Source: Methylomonas koyamae (GTDB taxonomy: Bacteria; Pseudomonadota; Gammaproteobacteria; Methylococcales; Methylomonadaceae). From it: a stretch of DNA of 64,000 nucleotides. Below the pieces are notes generated by a model. That model did no database searches. It was not told the DNA's origin and saw only the letters and a list, made by a program, of their open reading frames with translations. Shown piece by piece: positions 45,759-54,890 of this stretch; the stretch's first letter is position 1, and each line of letters starts with the position of its first letter. Where the stretch lies: NCBI RefSeq assembly GCF_019669905.1, contig NZ_AP019777.1, positions 2,852,001 through 2,916,000 of the forward strand, in the 5' to 3' direction. A program made the position numbers and the translations under genes.

Positions 45759-46283
45759 TTATTTTTTCTTTTTCGGCCCCATCACCATGACCATTTGCCG
45801 GCCTTCCAGCTTGGGAAACTGTTCGACCGCGGCCAATTCTTCAAGATCGGTTTCGATACGCTTCAACAGATCCATGCCCAGTTCGCGGTGAGTTAATTCC
45901 CGCCCTTTGAACCGTACGGTGATTTTGGTTTTGTCGCCTTCGCTGAGGAATTTGATCAAGCTTCGCAATTTGACCTGGTAATCGCCTTCCTCGGTACCGG
46001 GCCTAAATTTGATTTCTTTGATCTGGATTTGCTTTTGCTTCTTTTTGGCCGCTTGGAGCTTCTTATTTTGCTCGAATTGGTACTTGCCAAAATCCATGAT
46101 TTTGCAAACCGGAGGATCGGCATTGGGCGAAATTTCGACCAGATCCAGATTCACATCATAAGCAAGCTGCAAGGCTTCGTTGATTGATATAACGCCGACC
46201 TGTTCACCTTCAGCGCCAATTACCCTGACCCGTCTGGCGGTAATCTCGGTATTTAAGCGCGTTGCATCTTTTTTAGAGCTGAT
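45759..46283 (-). CDS. infC: Translation initiation factor IF-3, AUC start
   Basis: IF3 prevents premature 50S joining and proofreads start codons. Reading back from the conserved core ([42 protein letters not shown]), the frame stays open to an in-frame TAG just above an ATC codon at 46283. GGAGG stands seven bases before that ATC, and the resulting 174 residues ([21 protein letters not shown]-terminus) match the family length. No ATG, GTG or TTG is available in that part; the first TTG (46172) would remove the N-terminal domain. Use of a near-cognate start is the known autoregulatory device of infC (AUU in E. coli). Confidence 0.93.
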   Translation of the reverse strand: MSSKKDATRLNTEITARRVRVIGAEGEQVGVISINEALQLAYDVNLDLVEISPNADPPVCKIMDFGKYQFEQNKKLQAAKKKQKQIQIKEIKFRPGTEEGDYQVKLRSLIKFLSEGDKTKITVRFKGRELTHRELGMDLLKRIETDLEELAAVEQFPKLEGRQMVMVMGPKKKK

Positions 46284-46304
46284 ACCCTATCCTCCAAATT
46301 GTTA

Positions 46305-48212
46305 TTATTTTCGATCCGCAATCTGCTTTCTCAAACGTTCGCCAAGTTCGCCAATTGACAGACTTCCCAAATCCTCGCCCTGCTGGGTACGCACACTGGC
46401 AGACCGAGTTTCTAATTCCTTGTCGCCGATAATCAATAAATACGGCACACGCTGCATGGAATGCTCGCGGATTTTAAAGCCTATCTTCTCGTTTCTCAAG
46501 TCAATTTTGGCTCTAAGACCTTGTTTTTCCAGTTCTCGGCGTACCTGCTCGGCATATTCAGCATGGCGGTCGGTGATATTCATGACCACAGCCTGCACCG
46601 GGCTTAACCACAACGGGAAGTTTCCGGCATATTGCTCGATCAAGATGCCGATAAAGCGTTCCAGCGAACCGAGAATAGCGCGGTGCAACATCACCGGAGT
46701 ATGGCGTGCACTGTCTTCGCCGATGTAACTGGCCTCCAAACGGGCCGGCATCGAAAAATCCACCTGAATGGTACCACACTGCCAAACCCGACCGATGCAA
46801 TCCTTCAACGAAAACTCGATTTTAGGGCCGTAAAACGCACCCTCGCCCGGCTGCAATTGCCAATCCAGTCCCTTATTATTCAAGGCTAATTCCAAAGCAT
46901 TCTCTGCCTTGTCCCAAACATCGTCGTCGCCTACCCGATTTTCCGGACGAGTCGACAATTTAATGAGCACCTCATCGAAACCGAAATCTTTATAGACCTC
47001 GAACAATAAATCGATAAAAGTCGAAACCTCGGATTGAATCTGGTCTTCGGTGCAAAAAATATGCGCATCGTCTTGCACAAAGTTGCGCACCCGCATCAAA
47101 CCGTGCAAAGTACCGGAAGGTTCGTTGCGGTGGCAAGACCCGAACTCGGCCAAACGCACCGGCAAATCGCGGTAACTCTTGATGCCTTGGTTATAAATCT
47201 GAATATGGCAGGGGCAGTTCATCGGTTTCACCGCATAATCCCGATTCTCGGAATGCGTAGTGAACATCATTGCGCTGAACTTATCCCAATGCCCGGATTT
47301 CTCCCACAGAGTGCGGTCGACAATTTGCGGCGTTCTGACTTCGCCGTAGCCATTCACCCGTAATTTGTCACGAATGTACTGCTCCACTTCTTTATAAATG
47401 GTCCAGCCCTTGTCGTGCCAGAACACCATTCCTGGCGCCTCTTCCTGGGTATGAAACAAATCCAAAGCCTTACCAATCTTGCGATGGTCGCGCTTTTCCG
47501 CCTCTTCCAGACGGTGCAGGTAAGCAGCTAATTCTTTACCGTCGCCCCACGCTGTGCCGTAAATCCGTTGCAGCATTTCGTTTTTCGAATCGCCCCGCCA
47601 ATAAGCCCCAGCGATCTTCATTAACTTAAACGCCTTTAATTTGCCGGTACTCGGCACGTGCGGCCCCCGACACAGGTCGGTAAAGTCGCCCTGCCGGTAG
47701 AGCGACAGCTCTTCGTTTGCCGGAATCGAGGCAATAATCTCGGCCTTATATTTTTCGCCTAGAGCGCTAAAGAATTGCACCGCCTCATCGCGAGCCATCA
47801 AAGACCTTTCCACCGGAATATCGGCCGCCGACAACTCCTGCATCTTCTTTTCGATAGCCACCAGATCGTCGGGGGTAAACGAACGCTCGTAGGAAAAGTC
47901 GTAATAAAAGCCGTTTTCCACGACTGGACCGATAGTGACTTGCGCACTCGGAAACAATTGTTTAACGGCCTGCGCCAACAAATGCGCTGTGGAATGGCGA
48001 ATAACATCTACGCCGTCGACATCCTTGGCAGTAACAATTTTCAGACTTGCATCTTCCTGAATCAAGTAACTGGCATCGACCAGCTTACCGTTGACCTTGC
48101 CGGCCAATGTCGCCTTAGCCAGACCGGTACCGATAGACAGAGCCACATCCATCACAGAAACTGCGCGGTCGAATTGACGCTGAGAGCCATCAGGCAAAGT
48201 TATTACTGGCAT
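46305..48212 (-). CDS. thrS: Threonine-tRNA ligase
   Basis: A 635-residue class II synthetase. Its domains are an N-terminal TGS ([14 protein letters not shown], residues 1-60), an editing domain (about 65-225, [35 protein letters not shown]), the catalytic core ([39 protein letters not shown]) and a C-terminal anticodon domain. Zinc-binding Cys and His residues look intact. ATG 48212 was chosen; GTG 48224 four codons earlier is less likely. The ribosome site sits directly after the T-run of a terminator, so expression depends on read-through or processing. infC follows 21 bases after the stop. Confidence 0.96.
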   Translation of the reverse strand: MPVITLPDGSQRQFDRAVSVMDVALSIGTGLAKATLAGKVNGKLVDASYLIQEDASLKIVTAKDVDGVDVIRHSTAHLLAQAVKQLFPSAQVTIGPVVENGFYYDFSYERSFTPDDLVAIEKKMQELSAADIPVERSLMARDEAVQFFSALGEKYKAEIIASIPANEELSLYRQGDFTDLCRGPHVPSTGKLKAFKLMKIAGAYWRGDSKNEMLQRIYGTAWGDGKELAAYLHRLEEAEKRDHRKIGKALDLFHTQEEAPGMVFWHDKGWTIYKEVEQYIRDKLRVNGYGEVRTPQIVDRTLWEKSGHWDKFSAMMFTTHSENRDYAVKPMNCPCHIQIYNQGIKSYRDLPVRLAEFGSCHRNEPSGTLHGLMRVRNFVQDDAHIFCTEDQIQSEVSTFIDLLFEVYKDFGFDEVLIKLSTRPENRVGDDDVWDKAENALELALNNKGLDWQLQPGEGAFYGPKIEFSLKDCIGRVWQCGTIQVDFSMPARLEASYIGEDSARHTPVMLHRAILGSLERFIGILIEQYAGNFPLWLSPVQAVVMNITDRHAEYAEQVRRELEKQGLRAKIDLRNEKIGFKIREHSMQRVPYLLIIGDKELETRSASVRTQQGEDLGSLSIGELGERLRKQIADRK

Positions 48213-48227
48213 TTTGGATTCCACAAT

Positions 48228-48253
48228 AAAAAAAGCACCGTCATGCGGTGCTT
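48228..48253 (-). terminator. Rho-independent terminator of tRNA-Val / thrS leader
   Basis: On the minus strand AAGCACCG, loop CATGA, CGGTGCTT and then five further T. It ends 15 bases before the thrS ATG, so the T-run almost touches the thrS ribosome-binding site. It terminates the tRNA-Val transcript and may act as an attenuator for thrS. Confidence 0.85.
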
Positions 48254-48260
48254 AGTATTT

Positions 48261-48336
48261 TGGTAGGCGCGAGTGGACTCGAACCACCGACCCCCACCAT
48301 GTCAAGGTGGTGCTCTAACCAACTGAGCTACGCGCC
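48261..48336 (-). tRNA. tRNA-Val (anticodon GAC)
   Basis: The minus strand gives a full cloverleaf. The acceptor is GGCGCGT pairing with ACTCGCGCC-side bases, the D arm is GCTCAGTTGGTTAGAGC, and the anticodon stem CCACC/GGTGG has loop TTGACAT (anticodon GAC). The T arm is TCGGTGGTTCGAGTCCACT-like, and CCA is encoded. It is the first element of the transcript that leads into thrS. Confidence 0.95.
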
Positions 48337-48361
48337 TGAAGTCTTGTCGTTCGATTCGGTA

Positions 48362-48389
48362 ATTATAACGACGTTAAATTTTCGCGCAA
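48362..48389 (-). promoter_or_regulatory. Sigma-70-like promoter for tRNA-Val
   Basis: Minus strand: -35 TTGCGC (48389-48384), 16-base spacer, perfect -10 TATAAT (48367-48362). The predicted start would fall near 48355, about 20 bases before the tRNA. No other promoter fits between the tRNA and thrS, so this may also feed the whole thrS-infC-rpmI-rplT operon. Confidence 0.7.
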
Positions 48390-48424
48390 GCTTTTTCTGG
48401 CAATCCGCTCAAACCACCGAGCCA

Positions 48425-49360
48425 TCATACCGAAGCCGAAACAATCGAACCGGCGCCGGCAGACACGGGATTCTGACTTGCCACTTCGTCTTTCAGCTTG
48501 TTCAGGAACATCAATAACGACGGTTTGGTACTGCCGTTGCTAACACCCATAAGGCCAGCCAGACGATTGAAGTCCTCCGTTAAAGACTTGTATACGCCGG
48601 AATTGGCCTGCTCTTCATTGGTTAAATCCGCGATCAAGTTATCCAAATTAGCTGACAAATTTCGGTAGCCGTGCCAACCCGCCGCTCTACCCCAATGCTC
48701 GTGGCCGCTACGGCGACCTTCGTTATTTACACGATCCGAACTTTGCAACAATGCCCGGCGTAATTCATGCAAAAAACTATGCAAGGCCTCTCCAAAGTCG
48801 GCGACAACGGCCCGAGAAGCCGAGCTATCCGCTACAACCGCCGCCGGCGAATTGGCAGTTGCTGTCGAATTGACCAGCACCTGGCCCGAGTCAGCAACCG
48901 GGTTGGCTACAGTTGAACCTGCTGCCTTAGCGGCAGCAGGCGTAAGTGCGGCCTGGCCGGCATCGTCTGCAATGTTTCCGGCAGAGGAACCAGAATCTAC
49001 CGCTGCCTGGCCGGTGCCGGCTCGAGCCAGAATTTGATGCAAATCCTGCAGGAAGGTCGCCAACAACCTACCCAAATCGGTCGCCTTGTTATCGGACTGG
49101 TCAATCGAGTTATTCGATGTATCTTTGTCGCCGCTGCCGCTGTTATTTCGTGGAACAGCCAAGCCAAGCCCCTCCAGCGCATGCACGACGCTCTGTGCGA
49201 AAAAACCTGCGCCGCGCTGACGGTGGCCATGAAAGCGTTCGGTTTCCGATACCGTTTCAGAATTCACCGCGTCGGATTTATCCGCACCGCTCGCACGGAA
49301 AATATTGATAGTCGTCTGCGAAACATACAACGACATCGAGATTGAATTAATGCCGGCCAT
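48425..49360 (-). CDS. Hypothetical protein with internal helical repeat
   Basis: A 311-residue protein starting MAGINSISMSLYVSQTT; the ATG at 49360 has a strong GGGAGGG site, so the longer open frame upstream is ignored. No signal peptide or membrane segment is seen. Two similar amphipathic units, LGRLLATFLQDLHQIL (96-111) and FGEALHSFLHELRRALL (189-205), are separated by an Ala/Ser/Val-rich linker (about 115-185) that is probably disordered. A weaker third unit may be FFAQSVVHALEGLGL (53-67). The C-terminal 70 residues look helical. The family is unknown. It stands alone between tRNA-Val and the PQQ-associated ABC genes. Confidence 0.6.
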   Translation of the reverse strand: MAGINSISMSLYVSQTTINIFRASGADKSDAVNSETVSETERFHGHRQRGAGFFAQSVVHALEGLGLAVPRNNSGSGDKDTSNNSIDQSDNKATDLGRLLATFLQDLHQILARAGTGQAAVDSGSSAGNIADDAGQAALTPAAAKAAGSTVANPVADSGQVLVNSTATANSPAAVVADSSASRAVVADFGEALHSFLHELRRALLQSSDRVNNEGRRSGHEHWGRAAGWHGYRNLSANLDNLIADLTNEEQANSGVYKSLTEDFNRLAGLMGVSNGSTKPSLLMFLNKLKDEVASQNPVSAGAGSIVSASV

Positions 49361-49614
49361 AAACGCCCTCCCGCCAAAACTAAACAAACAGGAAGCCATA
49401 CGGCCGCCCGGTAACGGCACAAGATGCGCCGCCACAGGAACGAACCGAGACTAACCTAACAGCACAGTTAGCGGCAGAAATTCTGTGAACTTTAGCAAAC
49501 AAACGTAAAAAATAACCCCAAAAACCTTGACCGCAAGCGCGGAATTATTGAAATGCTTCGGCGAAATAACGGCTAATACAGCCACAGGCGTTTGCGGCGG
49601 CGCGACCGAAAGCA

Positions 49615-50424
49615 TCAATCCCCGCCACCGCCTTTGCGCACCATCATGCCTTTCGACGGGTTATAGCCCAGGATCGCCGCAGCGATGAACAACAAAAACC
49701 CGGCTGCAGTGAAGATCAGCGCAGGTTGGTTGAACTGTTCGTACAGTGCGAAGCGGATCAGCTCGACTGCTTGCGAGAACGGGTTGTACTCGGCCAAGGT
49801 CGCCAATAACGGGCTGGATTCCTTGATCTTCCACAACGGATACAACGCCGTGGACATGAAAAACAGCGGAAAAATCACGAAGTTCATCACCCCGGCAAAG
49901 TTTTCCAGTTGCTTGATGAACGACGACAACAACAATCCCAGCGCGCCCAACATCATGCCGCCCAGCACCAGCGCCGGCAAAATCCATAGATAGCCCGGCA
50001 GCGGCGCCTGTATGTCGTATAACCAGGCAATGCCGAGGAAGGCATAGGATTGCAATACCCCGACCGCGGTACCGGCGATCAATTTGCTGCACAATAAAAA
50101 CCAGCGCGGCAGCGGACAGACCATCAGCATACGCATGCTGCCCATTTCCCGGTCGTAGACCATAGACAACGAACTTTGCATGCCGTTGAACAGCAAAATC
50201 ATCCCCAACAGGCCGGGGGTGATGTAGACCTCGTACAGAATATAGGTTTCGTAGGGCGGGCTGATCGCAATGCCCAGCGCGGCGCGGAAGCCGGCGGCGA
50301 ATACGAACAGCCACACCAGGGGGCGCACCAGCGCCGAGACGAAGCGCTCGCGTTGGTGCAGGAAACGCAATAACTCCCGGCCGACGATGCCGACCAACGC
50401 CCGCCAATAATGCAACATTCTCAT
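49615..50424 (-). CDS. ABC-2 type permease of the PQQ-associated transporter
   Basis: A 269-residue permease with six hydrophobic segments and the ABC-2 pattern (MQSSLSMVYDREMGSMRMLMV, YNPFSQAVELIRFALY). The start is ATG 50424, which shares an ATGA overlap with the ATPase gene upstream; the extra open frame to 50484 overlaps that gene and is not used. With the ATPase and beta-propeller genes it forms the cluster annotated in methylotrophs and pseudomonads as the PQQ-dependent alcohol catabolism ABC system. The cargo is unknown. A Lys/Gly-rich tail ends the protein. Confidence 0.88.
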   Translation of the reverse strand: MRMLHYWRALVGIVGRELLRFLHQRERFVSALVRPLVWLFVFAAGFRAALGIAISPPYETYILYEVYITPGLLGMILLFNGMQSSLSMVYDREMGSMRMLMVCPLPRWFLLCSKLIAGTAVGVLQSYAFLGIAWLYDIQAPLPGYLWILPALVLGGMMLGALGLLLSSFIKQLENFAGVMNFVIFPLFFMSTALYPLWKIKESSPLLATLAEYNPFSQAVELIRFALYEQFNQPALIFTAAGFLLFIAAAILGYNPSKGMMVRKGGGGD

Positions 50425-51164
50425 GCCGGCCCTCCTTTGTCGGATTGGGTAAGCTTTTGAAACACTTGGCCGGGATCGGACCAACCGGTGCTTTGCAGGA
50501 TTTCGGCCAGCTTACCGTTGGCCTTGACCTGGCCTTTATGCAAGACAACCAGGCTGTCGTCGGCAGCGATCTCGTCGATCAAATGCGTGGCCCACAACAC
50601 CGCCAACTGCTGTTGCTTGACCAAGTCGTGGACGTGCTTGACGATGGCCTGCCGGCTGGGTACATCCAGGCCGACGGTCGGCTCGTCCAGCAACAGCAGG
50701 CTGGGTTTGTGCAACAAGGCGCGGGCAATCTCGACCCGGCGTTTATGGCCACCGTTGAGTTGCCGGACTTTTTCGGCGCGGCGCTCGAACATGTTCAGTC
50801 TTTCCAATTCTTCCTGAATCCGCCGGTCGGCCTCCTTCTTACCGATACCGTGCAAGGCGGCGTGGTAGCGCAGGTTTTGGGTTACCGACAAATCCGGATC
50901 CAGCGTGGTCTGCTGAAACACTACCCCCAATTTGGCCAGCGCTTGCAGGCTTTGTTTCTTGACGTCGAAACCGCACAACGCGATGCGCCCTTCTCTGGCG
51001 TCGTAAAGCCGCGTGATCAGCGCAAACAAGGTACTCTTGCCGGCGCCGTTCGGCCCCAACAAAATCGTGCATTCGCCCGCTGCAACTTCAAATGCGACGT
51101 TGTCCAGCGCTTTCTTGGCGCCGTAGGCGAAGCTGAGGCCTTCGATGTGCAGTGCCGCTGTCAT
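50421..51164 (-). CDS. ABC transporter ATPase, PQQ-dependent catabolism type
   Basis: A 247-residue nucleotide-binding protein. Walker A is GPNGAGKST (37-45), the Q-loop is VVFQQTTLDPDLSV, and the signature is the unusual LNGGHKRRVEIARAL (from 136) characteristic of the PQQ-associated ATPase family. Walker B is LLLLDEPTVGLD (156-167). It couples to the permease encoded four bases into its own end. Its start overlaps the stop of the beta-propeller gene by four bases, so the three genes form one tightly coupled operon. Confidence 0.93.
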   Translation of the reverse strand: MTAALHIEGLSFAYGAKKALDNVAFEVAAGECTILLGPNGAGKSTLFALITRLYDAREGRIALCGFDVKKQSLQALAKLGVVFQQTTLDPDLSVTQNLRYHAALHGIGKKEADRRIQEELERLNMFERRAEKVRQLNGGHKRRVEIARALLHKPSLLLLDEPTVGLDVPSRQAIVKHVHDLVKQQQLAVLWATHLIDEIAADDSLVVLHKGQVKANGKLAEILQSTGWSDPGQVFQKLTQSDKGGPA

Positions 51165-52129
51165 GGTTTTACCGCAACGCCCCAGGGGTAACGGCCGACC
51201 GCGATCGATTTGGTCACTTTATGGTTTTCCAGATCGACGATAGAAATATCGTTGCTGACGCCGTTGGTGGTGTACAAACGCTTCTGGTCAGGCGAGAAGG
51301 CCAGATTCCATACCCGCTGGCCGACCAGCAGATACTTCTCCAATTTATAATTTTGGGCGTCGATCACCGCGACCCGGTTGGCCGGCCCCATCGCCACGTA
51401 ACCGTAGCGGCGCTGTTTGTCGATAGCGATACCGACCGGCTGCACCAGATCGGAGCTTAAGCCGGGCACTTCCAGTTTCAGATTCTGCAAAATTTGCTTG
51501 GTGGCGGTATCGATGATGGTCAGGGTGCCGGCCATTTCCGAAGTCGCCCACAGTTGCTGGCTGTCGTCGGTAAAAGCCACCGCCCGCGGCCTGGCGTCGA
51601 CCAGCGTGTTGTCTTTGATTTGCCGATCGGCGGTATCTATCCAGTGCAGCATGTTGGTGGTTTCCGACGCACTGATGCACCATTGGTTGTTGGGACTGAC
51701 CGCAATGCCTTCCGGCTCGACGCCAACCTTGACTTTGCCGACTGCCTTCTTGGCGGCGATATCGATCACCGTCACCTCGGCGTCGTCTTCGTTGGAAACG
51801 TACATCAACTTGTCGTCCGGACTTAACGCAAAGGTCTCCGGATCTTCGCCGGACGGCAATTTGCCGATTTCCTTCAAGGTCGTACTGTCCAGCATGCGAA
51901 TGGTATCGTCGTCGCTGGTAGCGACGAACAGCGTCTTGGCATCGTGGCTGATGGCAATACCGCGCGGCCGCTGGCCGACCTTGACAGTCTTGACCAACTT
52001 GCCGGCCGCCGGATCGACCACGGCAATCGCGTTATCTTTCTCCAAAGTCACGAAAACGGTTTCCGCGTGTACCGCACCAGCGAAACACAACGCTGCAGCC
52101 ATTCCGACCAGTTTTATCCGATGCATCAT
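51161..52129 (-). CDS. Periplasmic YVTN-type beta-propeller protein, PQQ-catabolism associated
   Basis: A 322-residue protein with a signal peptide (MMHRIKLVGMAAALCFAGAVHA) and about seven beta-propeller blades of the YVTN/40-residue type (for example VVDPAAGKLVKTVKVGQRPRGIAIS and SPDDKLMYVSNEDDAEVTVID). It matches the PQQ-dependent catabolism-associated beta-propeller family. The ATG at 52129 follows AAGGA; an adjacent second ATG is equivalent. It is the first gene of the transporter operon. It may bind or hand over a periplasmic cofactor or dehydrogenase, but this is not established. No PQQ dehydrogenase or PQQ synthesis gene lies in the window. Confidence 0.88.
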   Translation of the reverse strand: MMHRIKLVGMAAALCFAGAVHAETVFVTLEKDNAIAVVDPAAGKLVKTVKVGQRPRGIAISHDAKTLFVATSDDDTIRMLDSTTLKEIGKLPSGEDPETFALSPDDKLMYVSNEDDAEVTVIDIAAKKAVGKVKVGVEPEGIAVSPNNQWCISASETTNMLHWIDTADRQIKDNTLVDARPRAVAFTDDSQQLWATSEMAGTLTIIDTATKQILQNLKLEVPGLSSDLVQPVGIAIDKQRRYGYVAMGPANRVAVIDAQNYKLEKYLLVGQRVWNLAFSPDQKRLYTTNGVSNDISIVDLENHKVTKSIAVGRYPWGVAVKP

Positions 52130-52573
52130 ACTTATCCTTGAATAACCAAACTTGACTCGAATCGTCCCCGCTTTGCTAAAGCAGGCCAAACCGTCGCACC
52201 CGAAATCGCGGCGGCGGGCAAGTGTAACCCGAAGCCAACCGGGATTTCATCCCTTTGCAAAAACGGAATTTTTCCGTTTCAGTTCCGGCAAAGCACCGAG
52301 CTTGGCTTCCGCGCCGCGGCATTTACGCTCGAAAAAGCCAGCCCTACTCGATCGAACCGACATCAATCGTGAACATCGGCTCGACACACAATTTACGGCT
52401 GCACCTTAGAACAATAGCCGTACCAACGGCGCACGGCGAAGATAAGCCTGATTCCGCCGAGTGTTATGTAATTCAAAAAATCCGCCAGATAGATTTGTTT
52501 GCAAATTCGATCTGTGCATAGCGATCGGCACGAGATAAAATGGAACCAAACACGGACAGCGAGGATTCAGACC
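52130..52573. other. Intergenic region with divergent promoters
   Basis: A gap of about 440 bases lies between the beta-propeller gene and a small protein gene pointing the other way. I see no supported coding frame. A short dyad with AAACGGAA and TTCCGTTT arms occurs at about 52262-52280. The stretch 52460-52560 is AT-rich and probably holds the promoter of the small gene. Confidence 0.4.
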
Positions 52574-52804
52574 ATGAAAATTTATTTGATAACGGACGAA
52601 CAACTCGAAAATATCGAAAAAAAGCACGACTCGCTGATTAAAACCCAGACCATGTGCGATCTGATGCTGGATATTGCCCGGCAAACGGAAAATTCGGATA
52701 CCTTCGCTGCGGCTATCGAATTGGCCAACGGCGAATTGGATAGGCTGGAACGGTTCTTTGATTCCTGCGACGTGGTGTTAAATCCGGAAACGCTCCCGGG
52801 CTGA
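52574..52804 (+). CDS. Small helical protein of unknown function
   Basis: 76 residues from ATG 52574 (MKIYLITDEQLENIEKK), preceded by a GAGG site. It is acidic and almost entirely helical, with heptad-like spacing that suggests a coiled-coil dimer (about residues 8-70). Two cysteines are present. I do not recognise the family. Codon use is normal for the window. It is divergent from the PQQ-associated operon and convergent with the HerA-type ATPase gene. Confidence 0.6.
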   Translation: MKIYLITDEQLENIEKKHDSLIKTQTMCDLMLDIARQTENSDTFAAAIELANGELDRLERFFDSCDVVLNPETLPG

Positions 52805-52975
52805 GCCACCGGCGAACGCAGCCCGGCGACCGGGCTGCTTGGGTCATACTCTAAATCCACCCCGCGTCGAAAAGCTTCGGCAACAATCCTCCCGCACCTC
52901 GCAAAGACCGTAGTTGCTTTCAAAAGGAGCTACCTCCCCTTTGGCCAAGGGTGCCGAACCTCAGTCGCGCCCGAA

Positions 52976-54634
52976 TCAATGCCGATTCTGAGTCCGCCAA
53001 TTCTCGACTATCCCCTCCACATCCAGATCATCGGGGCCTTCGCGCCAACTGGTGTAATAGTCGACATCGTTACTTTTCGGCTCCGGGCTGGGCCGGTAAA
53101 TCTGCACCCTGGTCGGTAGCGGCGCCGCTTCGCCCAATACCAACGCTTCTCCCCGGCCTAACGAACTCAAGATGTCGGCCAGATCGCCCTCCGCTTCCGG
53201 CACCAAACCCCGGATATATTGCTGGTCGTCCGGGTTGGTGGTCCGTAAACAAATAAACGAACTGCACTGCGCCAACATCGTTTCGGACAGCTCGGTCGGC
53301 CGTTGGCTGACCACGCCGATCGATACGCCGTATTTTCGGCCCTCTTTGGCAATCCGTTCCATCATTTTCTTGGTGCCGTCGAATTGGCCGCCTTTTTCGC
53401 GCGGGATATAGGCGTGCGCTTCCTCGCAGATCAACGTGATCGGGAATTCGCGCCGGCGCGGGTTCCAGTAATTGAATTCGTAGGCCAAGCGGCCGACCTG
53501 GGCCGACACTGCCGGCCGCACGTCGGTCGGCACCGAGCTGAGGTCGACCACCGTGATATTGGCTTTCTTGTCGCCTAAACCGACGAATTGGCGCAACAAA
53601 CCCGCCATGCTGTCCGAGGTCGTCCGTTTTTTGGGTTTCAACAAAAAATCGTAGCGCACGTCGTTAAATCGGCTCTGCATCCGGACCAAAAACTCGTCGA
53701 ACTGGCCGAATAACGCGCCTTTGGTTTTACCGAAGTCTTTCCGTTCTTCGTTGGCGGCCTTAAATTGCATGTACATTTCCGCCAGCGAAAAATAAATCGG
53801 CGTATCTATCGTCACCGAGGCCAAGCCTATCGCCTTGGCTTCCTTACGCTTCAGTTGCTGCAGAATTTCGCGCATGAAGGCCATCTGCATCGAGGCGCCG
53901 CTGTCGTCGCGGTCGATGAACAAATCGACCAACTCGGCATAGCTCATCATCCAGTACGGCATTTCCATGTCCAACGCATCGACATAGTTGACCTGCTCGG
54001 CCGGAAACGCCGACTCGATGCTGCCGTCGGGCCGTTTCCAGCAATATTCTCCGTGCAGATCGAGCATGACCATGTGGGTTTTCGGCATGGCTTTCATGGT
54101 GTGCTGGATCAAGCTGGTGACGGTCCAGGATTTACCGGAGCCGGATTGGCCGACAATCGCAAAATGCCTACCGAACAAGGCCCGTGGATCCAGGCTCAGG
54201 TGGTAATCCTTATGGCTGGCCAACTGACCGATGAAAAATTGGTAATCGCGAAACTTGGAAAAAATCGCGTTGATCTCGCCCAAGCCCACTGCATAGACAG
54301 CCGCTCCCGGCGTCGGGTAATGGCGCACGCCGCGGATGAAAACATTGTTCTCGTTCAATTCGCCGACCGGAATCAAGGCGATAAAACGGTCCGTGGCGCG
54401 ATTGCCGGCGCTATCGAAGCGATCGCATTCCCACATTTTGAATACCAGCGCCAACACCCCGATGTGCGACTGCCGGATCACCACGTAAGAGCCGATATGG
54501 CCGGCCAGAATTTCCTCGTCGCCCAAGCGAATGATCGGCGCTGCAGTGGAATGCTCTTCGACGATGCGCGCATCCATGCCGTCGCCGCGCACTTCGGTCA
54601 AGTGGCCGATCAGAATATTTTGGGTTTGGTTCAT
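52976..54634 (-). CDS. HerA-type ATPase (DUF87, HAS-barrel)
   Basis: A 552-residue hexameric ATPase of the HerA/FtsK superfamily. The N-terminal HAS-barrel lies at about residues 5-110, Walker A is GQSGSGKS (162-169), Walker B is ITLICEEAHAYIP, a sensor region is GVSIGVVSQRPTELSETMLAQ and an arginine-finger-like motif follows. HerA proteins move DNA and usually partner with NurA nuclease or, in defence modules, with SIR2 or other effectors. No such partner is found here; the neighbours are a 76-residue protein and ald. The start is ATG 54634 after AGAGGAA. It could act alone or with a distant partner. Confidence 0.9.
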   Translation of the reverse strand: MNQTQNILIGHLTEVRGDGMDARIVEEHSTAAPIIRLGDEEILAGHIGSYVVIRQSHIGVLALVFKMWECDRFDSAGNRATDRFIALIPVGELNENNVFIRGVRHYPTPGAAVYAVGLGEINAIFSKFRDYQFFIGQLASHKDYHLSLDPRALFGRHFAIVGQSGSGKSWTVTSLIQHTMKAMPKTHMVMLDLHGEYCWKRPDGSIESAFPAEQVNYVDALDMEMPYWMMSYAELVDLFIDRDDSGASMQMAFMREILQQLKRKEAKAIGLASVTIDTPIYFSLAEMYMQFKAANEERKDFGKTKGALFGQFDEFLVRMQSRFNDVRYDFLLKPKKRTTSDSMAGLLRQFVGLGDKKANITVVDLSSVPTDVRPAVSAQVGRLAYEFNYWNPRRREFPITLICEEAHAYIPREKGGQFDGTKKMMERIAKEGRKYGVSIGVVSQRPTELSETMLAQCSSFICLRTTNPDDQQYIRGLVPEAEGDLADILSSLGRGEALVLGEAAPLPTRVQIYRPSPEPKSNDVDYYTSWREGPDDLDVEGIVENWRTQNRH

Positions 54635-54890
54635 GAGTTCCTCTGGACTAAAGCTAACCGCTTAAGCTTAGACGATTTCTCAATCCTTTCGGCCATACGC
54701 ACGCGGGGCTAACGCCGAAGCAGCCCCAACCCGGGCGACGGATTTGCGCCAAAACGACACAAAAAACCGACAATCCGAACCTGGCCGAGGCGAGGACCCG
54801 ACGTAAGCTCCTGAAACTCGGCCACTTCGCCGCGGTCCATTTATTGCTATTATCCAAATCAGCTTGGTCAACATAACACATGAGGTGAAC

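Noticed and set aside
46170..46172. TTG as the infC start codon
   Set aside because: It would delete the IF3 N-terminal domain and has no ribosome site, whereas AUC 46283 has GGAGG at seven bases.
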